Source: Lentzea guizhouensis (GTDB taxonomy: Bacteria > Actinomycetota > Actinomycetes > Mycobacteriales > Pseudonocardiaceae). Taken from it: 64,000 nucleotides of DNA. Every line of letters starts with the position of its first letter. Positions within the stretch are counted from its first letter, which is position 1. The stretch is from positions 7,750,001 to 7,814,000 of the forward strand of contig NZ_CP016793.1 in NCBI RefSeq assembly GCF_001701025.1, given 5' to 3'. Shown piece after piece: positions 27,755 to 38,949 of this stretch. The position numbers and the translations under genes were made by a program. The notes beneath the pieces were generated by a model that had not been told where the DNA came from, did not search any database, and was given only the letters and a program-made list of their open reading frames with translations.

Positions 27755-28930
27755 ATGGCTCCCACTAGTCAGGCTGTCCTCGTCGACGCCGTCCGCACCC
27801 CGCTCGCCAAGGGCAAGCCCGGCGGCGCGTACTCCGAGATCCACCCGGTGGACCTGCACAGCACGGTCCTCAAGGCGCTCACCGACCGCACCGGGCTCGA
27901 CCCGGCCGCGGTCGACGACGTGATCAGCGGCGCCGTCGGCCAGGTCGGTGAGCAGTCCGGCAACACCGCGCGGTGGGCGGCGCTGGCCGCCGGGTTCCCC
28001 GAGTCGGTGCCCGGTGTGACCGTCGACCGGCAGTGCGGGTCGAGCCAGCAGGCGCTGCACTTCGCCGCGCAGGGCGTGCTGGCCGGCGCCTACGACGTGG
28101 TGATCGCGTCCGGCGTCGAGTCGATGAGCCGGATCCCGATCGGGTCGCAGACGCTGGGCAGGGACTTCCTCGGCTCGAAGGTCGCCGCGCGCTACCCGGA
28201 CGGCCTCGTGCCGCAGGGGATCAGCGCGGAGCTGATCGCGCGGAGGTGGAACCTGTCACGGGCCCAGCTGGACGAGTTCTCCGCCGAGTCGCACCGGAAG
28301 GCCGCCACGGCGTGGAAGAACGGGTTCTTCGACTCCCAGGTCGTGAAGGTCACCGACCTGGCCGTGGACGAGACGATCCGGCCCGACACGACCGCGGAGG
28401 TGCTGGCCGGGTTGCGGCCCGCGTTCCGGGCCGAGCACTGGGAGCAGCGGTTCCCCGAGCTCGACTGGCGGATCACCGCGGGCAACAGCTCGCCGGTCAA
28501 CGACGGCGCCGCGGCCGTTCTCGTCACCAGCGAGGAGGCCGCGCAGCGCCACGGACTGCGGCCCCGCGCTCGCGTGCACTCCTTCGCCGTCGCCGGTGAC
28601 GACCCGGTCTTCATGCTCACCGGCATCATCCCGGCCACGCAGAAGGTGCTGGCGCGCGCCGGGCTCACGATCCACGACATCGACGTCTTCGAGGTCAACG
28701 AGGCGTTCGCGCCGGTCGTGCTGGCGTGGCAGGTGGAGACCGGCGCGGACCTCGCCAAGGTCAACGCCAACGGCGGCGCCATCGCGATCGGCCACCCGCT
28801 GGGCGGCTCCGGTGCCCGGCTGATGACCACGTTGCTGCACAACCTGGAGCAGACCGGCGGCCGTTACGGGCTGCAGGTCATGTGCGAGGCCGGCGGGCTC
28901 GCCAACGCGACGATCATCGAGAGGACCTGA
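27755..28930 (+). CDS. Thiolase family acetyl-CoA C-acyltransferase
   Basis: A 391-residue thiolase. The acyl-accepting Cys is in VTVDRQCGSSQQALHFAAQ (near residue 92), with NEAFAPVVLAW, the catalytic His in AIGHPLGGSGARLM and the second Cys in VMCEAGGLANATI. It cleaves 3-ketoacyl-CoA or condenses acetyl-CoA in the cytoplasm. No SD is visible before ATG 27755, so translation could be leaderless. Two bases separate its stop from the PaaI-type thioesterase, forming an acyl-CoA operon. A steroid or branched-chain substrate is possible given the cholesterol genes 5 kb away, but nothing proves it. Confidence 0.93.
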   Translation: MAPTSQAVLVDAVRTPLAKGKPGGAYSEIHPVDLHSTVLKALTDRTGLDPAAVDDVISGAVGQVGEQSGNTARWAALAAGFPESVPGVTVDRQCGSSQQALHFAAQGVLAGAYDVVIASGVESMSRIPIGSQTLGRDFLGSKVAARYPDGLVPQGISAELIARRWNLSRAQLDEFSAESHRKAATAWKNGFFDSQVVKVTDLAVDETIRPDTTAEVLAGLRPAFRAEHWEQRFPELDWRITAGNSSPVNDGAAAVLVTSEEAAQRHGLRPRARVHSFAVAGDDPVFMLTGIIPATQKVLARAGLTIHDIDVFEVNEAFAPVVLAWQVETGADLAKVNANGGAIAIGHPLGGSGARLMTTLLHNLEQTGGRYGLQVMCEAGGLANATIIERT

Positions 28931-28932
28931 GC

Positions 28933-29415
28933 GTGGACCGCACCCGCAGCTGTTCCTGGAGCGATCCCCAGAGGCTGGCCGAGGTGGTGAAGGAGACCGA
29001 CGGCGCCGAGTTCCTCAAGAAGATCGGCAGCGGCGACCTGCCCGCTCCCCCGGTCGCCGAGACCACCTGCATCACCATGGCGGAGATCGGCGACGGCTAC
29101 GCGCGGTTCGAGCTCACGCCCGCCGAGTGGCACCACAACCCGATCGGCTCGGTGCACGGCGGCATCCTCTCGACGCTCGCCGACACCGCGCTGGGTTGTG
29201 CGGTGCACAGCACGCTCCCGGCGGGCACCGGCTACACCTCACTCGACCTGACGATCAAGTTCACCCGCCCGGCCACGCTCGCCAGCGGCACGCTCACCTG
29301 CGAGGGCCGGGTCGTCACGAGTGGCCGCCGCACCGCCACCGCGGAAGGGCGCATCACCGACGGCTCCGGCCGGGTGATCGCCCACGCCGTCACGACCTGC
29401 CTGCTCTTCGGTTGA
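28933..29415 (+). CDS. PaaI-family acyl-CoA thioesterase (hot-dog fold)
   Basis: A 160-residue hot-dog thioesterase. The PaaI signature is seen as WHHNPIGSVHGGILSTLADT, with the catalytic HGG and Asp, followed by YTSLDLTIKFTRPAT. It would hydrolyse aryl- or acyl-CoA. Start GTG 28933 follows GAGAGGA, two bases after the thiolase stop. Its end overlaps the convergent HxlR regulator gene by 26 bp. Confidence 0.9.
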   Translation: MDRTRSCSWSDPQRLAEVVKETDGAEFLKKIGSGDLPAPPVAETTCITMAEIGDGYARFELTPAEWHHNPIGSVHGGILSTLADTALGCAVHSTLPAGTGYTSLDLTIKFTRPATLASGTLTCEGRVVTSGRRTATAEGRITDGSGRVIAHAVTTCLLFG

Positions 29416-29872
29416 TCCGCACCTCCAGCCCCTCCGGCCCGAGCCCCTCGGTGCCGGCAGGGGCGACCCGCACGCTGACCGGCTGACCGGTCTCGGCCGA
29501 CACGACCTGCAACGGCCCGTCGTCGCGCAGGTAGGTGTCACCCCACTGCATCAGGCCGACGATCACCGGCAGCAGCGCGGTGCCCATCTCGGTGAGCACG
29601 TACTCGTACCGCGTGCGCGCGCCCGGCTCCCGGTAGGGCCGCTTCGCCAGCACGCCGAACTCGACGAGCTCCTTGAGCCGCTTGGCCGCGACCGCCTCGG
29701 TGATGCCCACGCGCCGCACGAACCCGTCGAACCTCGTGGTGCCGTAGAACGCCTCGCGCAGCAGGAGCACGGCCGACTTCGTGCCGATGACGTCCAGCGC
29801 CAGCGCGATCGAGCAGCGGTCCGGCTGCCACTGGTCCAGCGCGGCCAACGGGCCCTTCATGTGCATGGGCAT
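29390..29872 (-). CDS. HxlR-family winged-helix regulator
   Basis: A 160-residue HxlR protein. Residues 18-105 show CSIALALDVIGTKSAVLLLR, the recognition helix region VGITEAVAAKRLKELVEFGV and the wing AKRPYREPGARTRYEYVLTE. Conserved N-terminal Cys20 could be a redox or electrophile sensor, as in YodB/HypR-type relatives. Three Met starts are possible (29872, 29866, 29860). It may bind the tandem palindromes upstream of the neighbouring hydrolase, though other regulators are equally possible. Confidence 0.9.
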   Translation of the reverse strand: MPMHMKGPLAALDQWQPDRCSIALALDVIGTKSAVLLLREAFYGTTRFDGFVRRVGITEAVAAKRLKELVEFGVLAKRPYREPGARTRYEYVLTEMGTALLPVIVGLMQWGDTYLRDDGPLQVVSAETGQPVSVRVAPAGTEGLGPEGLEVRINRRAGRS

Positions 29873-29914
29873 GGCGAGCAGCCTACACCTGGCTAGTGTC
29901 GAGCATACCCAGCA

Positions 29915-30740
29915 CTACGCGCGGGCCAACGCCTTGGCGAGGAACGGCACGGCCAGCGCGAGGACCTCGTCCGGGTTCTGGACGTGCGGGTAGTGCCCGG
30001 CACCCTCGACGACCACCAGCTCACCACGTCCGCGGGGCAGGTCGGCGACGACCTTCTCCCCCTCGGCACGCGGGTCGGCCCAGTCGGGATCGGCACTGCC
30101 CATGACGACCAGCACGGGACAGGTGACCTCAGCCAGACGCGCGCCGGCATCGGCGGGACTGGTCTTGCACATGGCCTGCAGCACCTCCATCCGGCCGGGC
30201 TCGCTCAGCTTGGCCTCGATGCGCGCGAGCTCGGCGGTCCAGTCGGCCGGCTTCACCGGCACCGCGAGGTCGAGGTACTTCTTCCAGGCGGCCAGGCTTC
30301 CGCCGATCATGACCTTCGCCAGCTGCGCGTAGCCCGCCCGGAACCGCTTCACCCGCAGCAGCCCGCCCACGTCGACGGACTGCGCGCGGGTGAACGGCGC
30401 GAGCTCGACGACACCGGCGACCACGTCGGGTGCGGTGGCGGCCGCGATCGTCGCCGCACCGCCGCTGATGGAGTGGCCGATGATCACGGCGGGACCACCG
30501 AGGTGGCGGACGACGGCCACCAGGTCTCCCGCGATGCCGGTGCGGCTGTAGCCGTCCCAGCCGACGCCGGAGTCACCACAGCCGCGGATGTCGACGTTCG
30601 CCACCCGGTACCAGCGCCGGGGCGAGGAAGCGGTACGAGTGGCGGCTGTCGCCGATGCCGTGGGCGAGCACGACGAGGGGCCCCTGCCCGGTCACGTCGT
30701 AGGCGATGGTGTTCCCGGCGATGTTCAGGTGCTCGGTCAT
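29915..30740 (-). pseudogene. Alpha/beta hydrolase with an internal frame-breaking deletion
   Basis: From ATG 30740 the reading is MTEHLNIAGNTIAYDVTGQG, then PLVVLAHGIGDSRHSYRF and LAPAL, the normal N-terminus of an alpha/beta hydrolase. The rest continues in a different frame from about 30605: YRVANVDIRGCGDSG, the nucleophile elbow VIIGHSISGGAATIAAA, the acid in VLVVMGSADPDWADP and the base in VEGAGHYPHVQNP. The join ALG/TACCGGGTG lacks about 11 bases compared with the usual LVAAGYRV of the family, so this is not a simple homopolymer error. If translation restarts at the GTG near 30604 the product lacks its oxyanion segment and is probably inactive. Confidence 0.75.
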
Positions 30741-30757
30741 GCCGCCCTCTCAGGTGG

Positions 30758-30794
30758 AGCTAATGTCGTTAGCTCAAAGCTAATGCCATTAGCT
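30758..30794. promoter_or_regulatory. Tandem 17-bp palindromic operators
   Basis: Two near-identical palindromes, AGCTAATGTCGTTAGCT (30758-30774) and AGCTAATGCCATTAGCT (30778-30794), start exactly 20 bp apart, two helical turns. They lie between the divergent hydrolase (start 30740) and ileS (start 30832) and would overlap the hydrolase promoter. This arrangement suits a cooperative TetR-, MarR- or HxlR-type dimer. Confidence 0.7.
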
Positions 30795-30831
30795 TCCGCT
30801 GTCAACGCCGGCGCCGCAGCCGTGGAGGATC

Positions 30832-33800
30832 ATGGTCGGCATGAGCGAGCGAACGCCGTTGCCGGCGCAGGTGGACCTCGGCGAGCTGGACCGCCGGATC
30901 ATCCGGTGGTGGCAGGACAACGACGTCTTCGCCCGCAGCGTCGAGCAGACCGCGGACGGTCCCGCGTGGGTGTTCTACGAAGGCCCGCCGACCGCCAACG
31001 GCATGCCGGGCACCCATCACGTCGAGGCGCGCGTCTTCAAGGACGTCTTCCCGCGCTACCGCACGATGAAGGGCTGCTCCGTACCGCGCAGGGCCGGGTG
31101 GGACTGCCACGGGCTGCCGGTGGAGCTCGCGGTGGAGAAGGAGCTCGGTCTGGCCGGCAAGCCCGACATCGAGAAGATGGGCATCGCCGCGTTCAACGAG
31201 CACTGCCGGGAGTCGGTGCTGCGGCACGTCGGCGCGTTCGAGCAGCTCACCGAGCGGATGGGCTACTGGATCGACCTCGCGCACCCCTACGAGACGATGT
31301 CGCCGGAGTACGTCGACAGCGTGTGGTGGTCGTTGCAGCGCATCCACGCCGACGGGCGGTTGGTCGAGGACTTCCGCGTCACGCCGTACTGCGCGAACGA
31401 CCAGACCACGTTGTCGGACCACGAGGTGGCGCAGGGGTACGAGTCCGTGACGGACCCGTCCGTCTACGTGCGACTCCCCTTGCTCGAGTCGCTGCACGGG
31501 ATCGACGACGTCGAGCTGCTGATCTGGACGACGACGCCATGGACGCTGGTGTCCAACACCGCGGTCGCCGTGCACCCGGACGTCACCTACGTGGTCGCGC
31601 GCACCGGCCAGAGCGTGTTCGTGGTCGCCGAACCCCGGCTCGACGCGGTGCTCGGCGAGGCCGAGGTGCTCGCGTCGGTGCGGGGTGAGGAGCTGGCCGG
31701 GCTGCGGTACTCGCGGCCGTTCGACCTGGTCGAGATCCCGGACGCGCACCGGGTGGTGCTCGCCGGGTACGTGACGACCACCGACGGCACCGGCCTGGTG
31801 CACCAGGCGCCCGCGTTCGGCGCCGAGGACCTGGCCGTGGCGCGGCAGAACGGGCTGCCGCTGGTGAACCCGGTCGGCCGCGACGGCCGGTTCCTGGCCG
31901 AGGTGCCACTGGTCGGCGGGATCTTCTTCAAAGAAGCCGATGCCGTACTGGTCGAGGAACTGCGGAACAACGGCCGGCTGTTCCGCTACGAGGAGTTCGA
32001 GCACCCGTACCCGCACTGCTGGCGCTGCCACTGGCCGTTGGTCTACTACGCGCAGCCGTCGTGGTACATCCGCACGACCGACGTCCGCGAGGACCTGTTG
32101 CGGGAGAACGAGCGCACGAACTGGTTCCCCGAGCACATCAAGCACGGCCGCTACGGCGACTGGCTGGTGAACAACGTCGACTGGGCGCTGTCGCGGTCGC
32201 GCTACTGGGGCACACCGCTGCCGTTGTGGCGCTGCGCCGAAGGCCACGTCACGGCGGTCGGCTCACGCGCCGAGCTGGGCCGCCTGGCGGGCACCGATCT
32301 GTCCACTCTGGACCCGCACCGGCCGTTCGTGGACGCGATCACCTTCTCCTGCCCCGAGTGCGGTGAGGTCGCCACGCGCGTGCCCGAGGTGGTCGACGCC
32401 TGGTACGACTCGGGTTCGATGCCGTTCGCGTCGCTGGGCTACCCGCACGCGCCCGGCAGCGTGGAGGCCTTCGAGGCCACCTATCCCGCGCAGTACATCT
32501 GCGAGGCCATCGACCAGACCCGCGGCTGGTTCTACACGCTGATGGCGGTCGGCACGCTGGTGTTCGGCAGGTCGGCGTACGAGAACGTGGTGTGCCTGGG
32601 CCACATCCTGGCCGAGGACGGCCGCAAGATGAGCAAGCACCTGGGCAACATCATCGAGCCGATCCCGCTGATGGACACCCACGGCGCCGACGCCCTGCGC
32701 TGGTTCATGGCCTGCTCGGGCTCACCGTGGTCGGCCCGCCGGGTCGGCGCCGGGCCGCTCGACGAGATCGTGCGCAAGGTCCTGCTGACGTACTGGAACA
32801 CCGCGTCGTTCTTCAGCCTCCACGCCTCCACCCGGTCGTGGACGCCCGGCGACGACCGCCCCGTGCTCGACCGGTGGGTGCTGTCCGAGCTCCACACGCT
32901 GGTCACGGCCGTCGACGCGAGCATGGAGCAGTACGACACCGCGCAGGCCGGCCGGCTGCTCGCCGCGTTCGTCGACGACCTCTCGAACTGGTACGTGCGC
33001 CGGTCACGCCAACGGTTCTCGCGCGGCGACGAGAACGCCCTGGCCACCTTGCACGAGTGCCTGGACGTGCTCACCCGCCTGCTCGCGCCGTTCATCCCGT
33101 TCATCACCGAGGAGGTCTGGCAGCGCGTCATCCGGCCGCACGACACCGCCGCCGCCGAGTCGGTCCACCTGGCCACGTGGCCGGTCGCCGACGACAGTCG
33201 CGTCTCCCCCGGGCTGTCGGCGGAGGTCGCCGGCGCCCGCGTGGTCGCCGAACTGGGCCGCGCCGCCCGCAAGTCCGCGGGCCTGCGCATCCGCCAGCCG
33301 CTGGGCAGGGCCCTGGTCAGCACCCCGCTGTCGCGGGAGCTGCTCGACGACGTCGGCGACGAGCTGAACGTCAAGCTGATGCTGCCGCTCGACGCCGCGA
33401 GCGAGGTGGTCGACGTCGAGGTGCGGCCGAACTTCCGCGCACTCGGCCGGCGCTTCGGCAAGCGCACCCAGGAGGTGGCGGCGGCGATCACGGCCACCGA
33501 CCCCCGTCAGCTGGCGGAGACCCTGCGCGCCACGGGAACTTTTGAGCTGGCCGGATCCGTCACGCTCGAGCCGGACGACGTGCTGGTCACGGAGGCGCCG
33601 CGCAGTGGGTGGGTCGTGGGGTCGCAGCAGGGTGTGACGGTCGCACTCGACACCGCGCTCACGCCGGAGCTGGAGGCGGAGGGGCGGGCGCGAGACGTCG
33701 TCCGGCTGGTGCAACAGGCCCGCAAGGACGCCGGTTTCGAGGTCTCCGACCGCATCGAGCTCGTTCTGGCGGCACCGGACGACATCGCGGCAGCCGTCCG

Positions 33801-33894
33801 CACGCACCGCGAGTTCATCGAACGCGAGACGCTGGCCGTGTCCCTGGCCCTGGAGGCCGCCGAGGAGGTCGCCGTCCGGGTCAGCAAGGCCTAG
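30832..33894 (+). CDS. ileS: Isoleucyl-tRNA synthetase
   Basis: A 1020-residue class I synthetase that charges tRNA-Ile and edits misactivated valine. The HIGH-equivalent lies at FYEGPPTANGMPGTHH (about residues 49-63), followed by GWDCHGLPVE; the CP1 editing domain contains IWTTTPWTLVSNTAVAVHP; zinc-ligand pairs occur as PHCWRCHW and FSCPECGE; the KMSKS loop is GRKMSKHLGN near residue 598. A C-terminal anticodon-binding domain follows. ATG at 30832 has GGAGG only a few bases upstream; ATG 30841 is the alternative. It shares its upstream region with tandem operators that more likely serve the divergent hydrolase. Confidence 0.95.
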   Translation: MVGMSERTPLPAQVDLGELDRRIIRWWQDNDVFARSVEQTADGPAWVFYEGPPTANGMPGTHHVEARVFKDVFPRYRTMKGCSVPRRAGWDCHGLPVELAVEKELGLAGKPDIEKMGIAAFNEHCRESVLRHVGAFEQLTERMGYWIDLAHPYETMSPEYVDSVWWSLQRIHADGRLVEDFRVTPYCANDQTTLSDHEVAQGYESVTDPSVYVRLPLLESLHGIDDVELLIWTTTPWTLVSNTAVAVHPDVTYVVARTGQSVFVVAEPRLDAVLGEAEVLASVRGEELAGLRYSRPFDLVEIPDAHRVVLAGYVTTTDGTGLVHQAPAFGAEDLAVARQNGLPLVNPVGRDGRFLAEVPLVGGIFFKEADAVLVEELRNNGRLFRYEEFEHPYPHCWRCHWPLVYYAQPSWYIRTTDVREDLLRENERTNWFPEHIKHGRYGDWLVNNVDWALSRSRYWGTPLPLWRCAEGHVTAVGSRAELGRLAGTDLSTLDPHRPFVDAITFSCPECGEVATRVPEVVDAWYDSGSMPFASLGYPHAPGSVEAFEATYPAQYICEAIDQTRGWFYTLMAVGTLVFGRSAYENVVCLGHILAEDGRKMSKHLGNIIEPIPLMDTHGADALRWFMACSGSPWSARRVGAGPLDEIVRKVLLTYWNTASFFSLHASTRSWTPGDDRPVLDRWVLSELHTLVTAVDASMEQYDTAQAGRLLAAFVDDLSNWYVRRSRQRFSRGDENALATLHECLDVLTRLLAPFIPFITEEVWQRVIRPHDTAAAESVHLATWPVADDSRVSPGLSAEVAGARVVAELGRAARKSAGLRIRQPLGRALVSTPLSRELLDDVGDELNVKLMLPLDAASEVVDVEVRPNFRALGRRFGKRTQEVAAAITATDPRQLAETLRATGTFELAGSVTLEPDDVLVTEAPRSGWVVGSQQGVTVALDTALTPELEAEGRARDVVRLVQQARKDAGFEVSDRIELVLAAPDDIAAAVRTHREFIERETLAVSLALEAAEEVAVRVSKA

Positions 33895-33940
33895 TCCCCA
33901 CGGGTGGATCTCGGACCGGGACCGACACCGCACTAGAAAC

Positions 33941-33954
33941 TGGAACGTGTTCTA
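33941..33954. promoter_or_regulatory. KstR-type box upstream of the DapB-like gene
   Basis: TGGAACGTGTTCTA matches the TnnAACnnGTTnnA consensus of the TetR-family cholesterol regulator KstR at every fixed position, within a larger imperfect palindrome (33938-33957). It ends 15 bp before the start codon at 33970. Confidence 0.62.
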
Positions 33955-33969
33955 GTTAGGCTACACCGC

Positions 33970-35049
33970 ATGATCGCCACAGTGGTGTGGGGCACGGGCA
34001 ACGTCGGACGTGCGGCAATTCGGGCCGTGGAGGCCCATCCCGGGTTGAAACTGGCCGCGGTGGTCGTGCACGACCCGAACAAGGTGGGCCGTGACGCCGG
34101 GGAGCTGGCTGGAACCGGTTACAACCTCGGGGTGGCGGCGACCGACGACATCGACGCGGTGCTCGCCGCCAGTCCGCGGGCCGTCGTGTACGCGGCATCG
34201 GGTGACATCCGGCCGGCCGAGGCGCTCGCCGACATCACCAAGGCGATCGCGGCGGGTGCCGTGGTGGTGACACCGTCGTTGTACGCGCTGTACGACCCGC
34301 GGAGTGCGCCGGCCGAGCTGCGGGACCCGGTGCTGAAGGCGATCGCGGACGGCGGCGGGTCGCTGTTCGTGTCGGGTGTGGACCCCGGCTGGGGCAACGA
34401 CGTGCTGCCGTTGCTGGTGAGCGGGCTGGGCAGCCAGATCGACGCGGTGCGCTGCCAGGAGATCTTCGACTACTCGACCTACGACCAGCCGGACGCGGTG
34501 CGGTGGCTGATCGGGATGGGGCAGCCGCTCGACTACCAGGCGCCGATGCTGATGCCGACCGTGCCGACCATGGTGTGGGGCGGGCAGATCCGGTTGATGG
34601 CGCGGGCGTTGGGCGTGGAGCTCGACGAGATCCGCGAGACCGTGGACCGGCGGGCGCTCGACGAGACCGTGACGACGCGGACCATGGGCGAGTTCGAGGC
34701 GGGTACGCAGGGCGCCATCCGGTTCGAGGTGCAAGGCATCGTCGGTGGCAAGCCGTTGATCGTGATCGAGCACGTGACGCGGATCCACGCGTCGTGCGCG
34801 ACCGACTGGCCGACGCCACCCTCCGGGGACGGCGCGCACAAGGTGATCATCGAGGGGCGGCCGCGCATCGAGGTGTCGGTCGAGTCCGACGACGAGGGCG
34901 AGAACCGGTCCGCGGGTGGCAACGCAACGGCGGTCGGGCGGCTGGTGAACGCCATCGACTGGCTGGCGGCGGCCGAGCCCGGACTCTACGACGCGCTGGA
35001 CGTGCCGCTGCGGCCGGTGGCGGGCAAGCTCGGGAGGAGCACGCGATGA
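33970..35049 (+). CDS. Dihydrodipicolinate-reductase-like NAD(P)-dependent dehydrogenase
   Basis: A 359-residue protein with an N-terminal Rossmann fold (MIATVVWGTGNVGRAAIRAV) and a DapB-like domain order, similar to amine dehydrogenase and 2,4-diaminopentanoate dehydrogenase relatives (DPGWGNDVLPLLVSGL, CQEIFDYSTYDQPDAVRW, FEVQGIVGGKPLIVIEHVTR). Many actinomycetes carry paralogues of this family of unknown substrate. A KstR-type box overlaps its promoter and the gene is coupled (ATGA) to an AhpD-like gene and neighbours cholesterol oxidase, so a step in sterol or side-chain metabolism is the best guess. Confidence 0.82.
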   Translation: MIATVVWGTGNVGRAAIRAVEAHPGLKLAAVVVHDPNKVGRDAGELAGTGYNLGVAATDDIDAVLAASPRAVVYAASGDIRPAEALADITKAIAAGAVVVTPSLYALYDPRSAPAELRDPVLKAIADGGGSLFVSGVDPGWGNDVLPLLVSGLGSQIDAVRCQEIFDYSTYDQPDAVRWLIGMGQPLDYQAPMLMPTVPTMVWGGQIRLMARALGVELDEIRETVDRRALDETVTTRTMGEFEAGTQGAIRFEVQGIVGGKPLIVIEHVTRIHASCATDWPTPPSGDGAHKVIIEGRPRIEVSVESDDEGENRSAGGNATAVGRLVNAIDWLAAAEPGLYDALDVPLRPVAGKLGRSTR

Positions 35050-35540
35050 ACATCGACATCCCGGAGGGCAAGGACCCCATCGGGTACGTGTGGGGCGAGA
35101 TGGTACCGGGGATCGGTGTTGCGGCCGCGAACTTCTCGCTGGCGGTGTACCAGCACACCACGCTCGGGCTGCGCGAGTTCGAGGCGGCCCGGTTGCGGAC
35201 CGCGCAGATCAACGGGTGCCTGTTCTGCCTGGACTGGCGGACCGAGCGCGACGGGCAGAAGGTCGAGGAGACCTTCATCGACGCGGTGACCCAGTGGCGC
35301 ACCACCGACGCGTTCGACGACCGCACCAGGATGGCCGCGGAGTACGCCGAGCGGTACGCACTGGATCACCACGGTCTCGACGAGGACTTCTGGTCCCGCA
35401 TGACCGCGCTGTACAGCCAGGTGGAGGTCGTGGAGCTGACGATGAGCATCGGCGCGTGGCTCTCGTTCGGGCGGTTGAACCACGTGCTCGGGCTCGACGC
35501 GGTCTGCGTGCTGCCCAGTCAACTCGGCGCCTCCACATAG
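35046..35540 (+). CDS. Carboxymuconolactone decarboxylase/AhpD-like protein
   Basis: A 164-residue all-helical protein of the CMD/AhpD superfamily. The redox motif CxxC occurs in RTAQINGCLFCLDWRTERDG, and WLSFGRLNHVLGLD closes the domain. AhpD-like members use the CxxC pair for peroxide reduction; others are decarboxylases. It is translationally coupled to the DapB-like gene and converges on cholesterol oxidase, five bases apart; cholesterol oxidase produces hydrogen peroxide, which would fit a peroxide-handling role (inference). Confidence 0.85.
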   Translation: MNIDIPEGKDPIGYVWGEMVPGIGVAAANFSLAVYQHTTLGLREFEAARLRTAQINGCLFCLDWRTERDGQKVEETFIDAVTQWRTTDAFDDRTRMAAEYAERYALDHHGLDEDFWSRMTALYSQVEVVELTMSIGAWLSFGRLNHVLGLDAVCVLPSQLGAST

Positions 35541-35545
35541 GACCA

Positions 35546-38510
<2,965 letters not shown>

Positions 38511-38558
38511 GCCGACTCGGTGGTCGAGAACTCCCGCCCCGACCGCCGAACCGCGCGG

Positions 38559-38939
38559 TCAGGCCCTGACGCGGGCCTTCGTCGTCCACATCCGGTACCC
38601 GGCCTTCAGCGCCTCGGTCTCCGTCTCGAACGTCACGTCACCCTTCATCCGCCGGTAGTACGGCGACTCGGGCGTGTGGTAGACCATCGTGCGCGAGTTC
38701 CCCTTGACGGGCAACGACTCCTGCTCGGCCGGCACCGTCACGACCGGTTCCTCGGCCACCTCGACCACCGGCTGGCGCAGGATCTGCTTCTCCTGCGCGG
38801 CGCGGGGTGCGGGGAGGGCCAGCAGGGTCTTCGGAGACCCGGTGTGGGTGCGCCTGCGCAGGACGAACCAGGTGAGCAGGCAGCCCACGGTGAAGGACAC
38901 CAGGCACAGCACGAACATCTGCGAGAACAACCAGAGCAC
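38559..38939 (-). CDS. Membrane protein with C-terminal sunset domain (ArfC-like)
   Basis: A 126-residue protein with one N-terminal membrane helix (FSQMFVLCLVSFTVGCLLTW), a short basic stretch, a Pro/Val/Glu linker, and a C-terminal sunset-type module (VKGNSRTMVYHTPESPYYRR, then ETEALKAGYRMW). In mycobacteria such proteins are channel accessory factors encoded with the OmpA-like ArfA. Here it follows the ArfA-like gene by ten bases, matching that arrangement. Proposed role: anchoring or assembling the envelope protein. Confidence 0.75.
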   Translation of the reverse strand: MLWLFSQMFVLCLVSFTVGCLLTWFVLRRRTHTGSPKTLLALPAPRAAQEKQILRQPVVEVAEEPVVTVPAEQESLPVKGNSRTMVYHTPESPYYRRMKGDVTFETETEALKAGYRMWTTKARVRA

Positions 38940-38949
38940 GGGGGGACTC

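Noticed and set aside
30832..33894. IleS as a horizontally acquired mupirocin-resistant type
   Set aside because: Base composition matches neighbours and the motifs alone do not separate resistant from ordinary IleS; a phylogeny would be needed.
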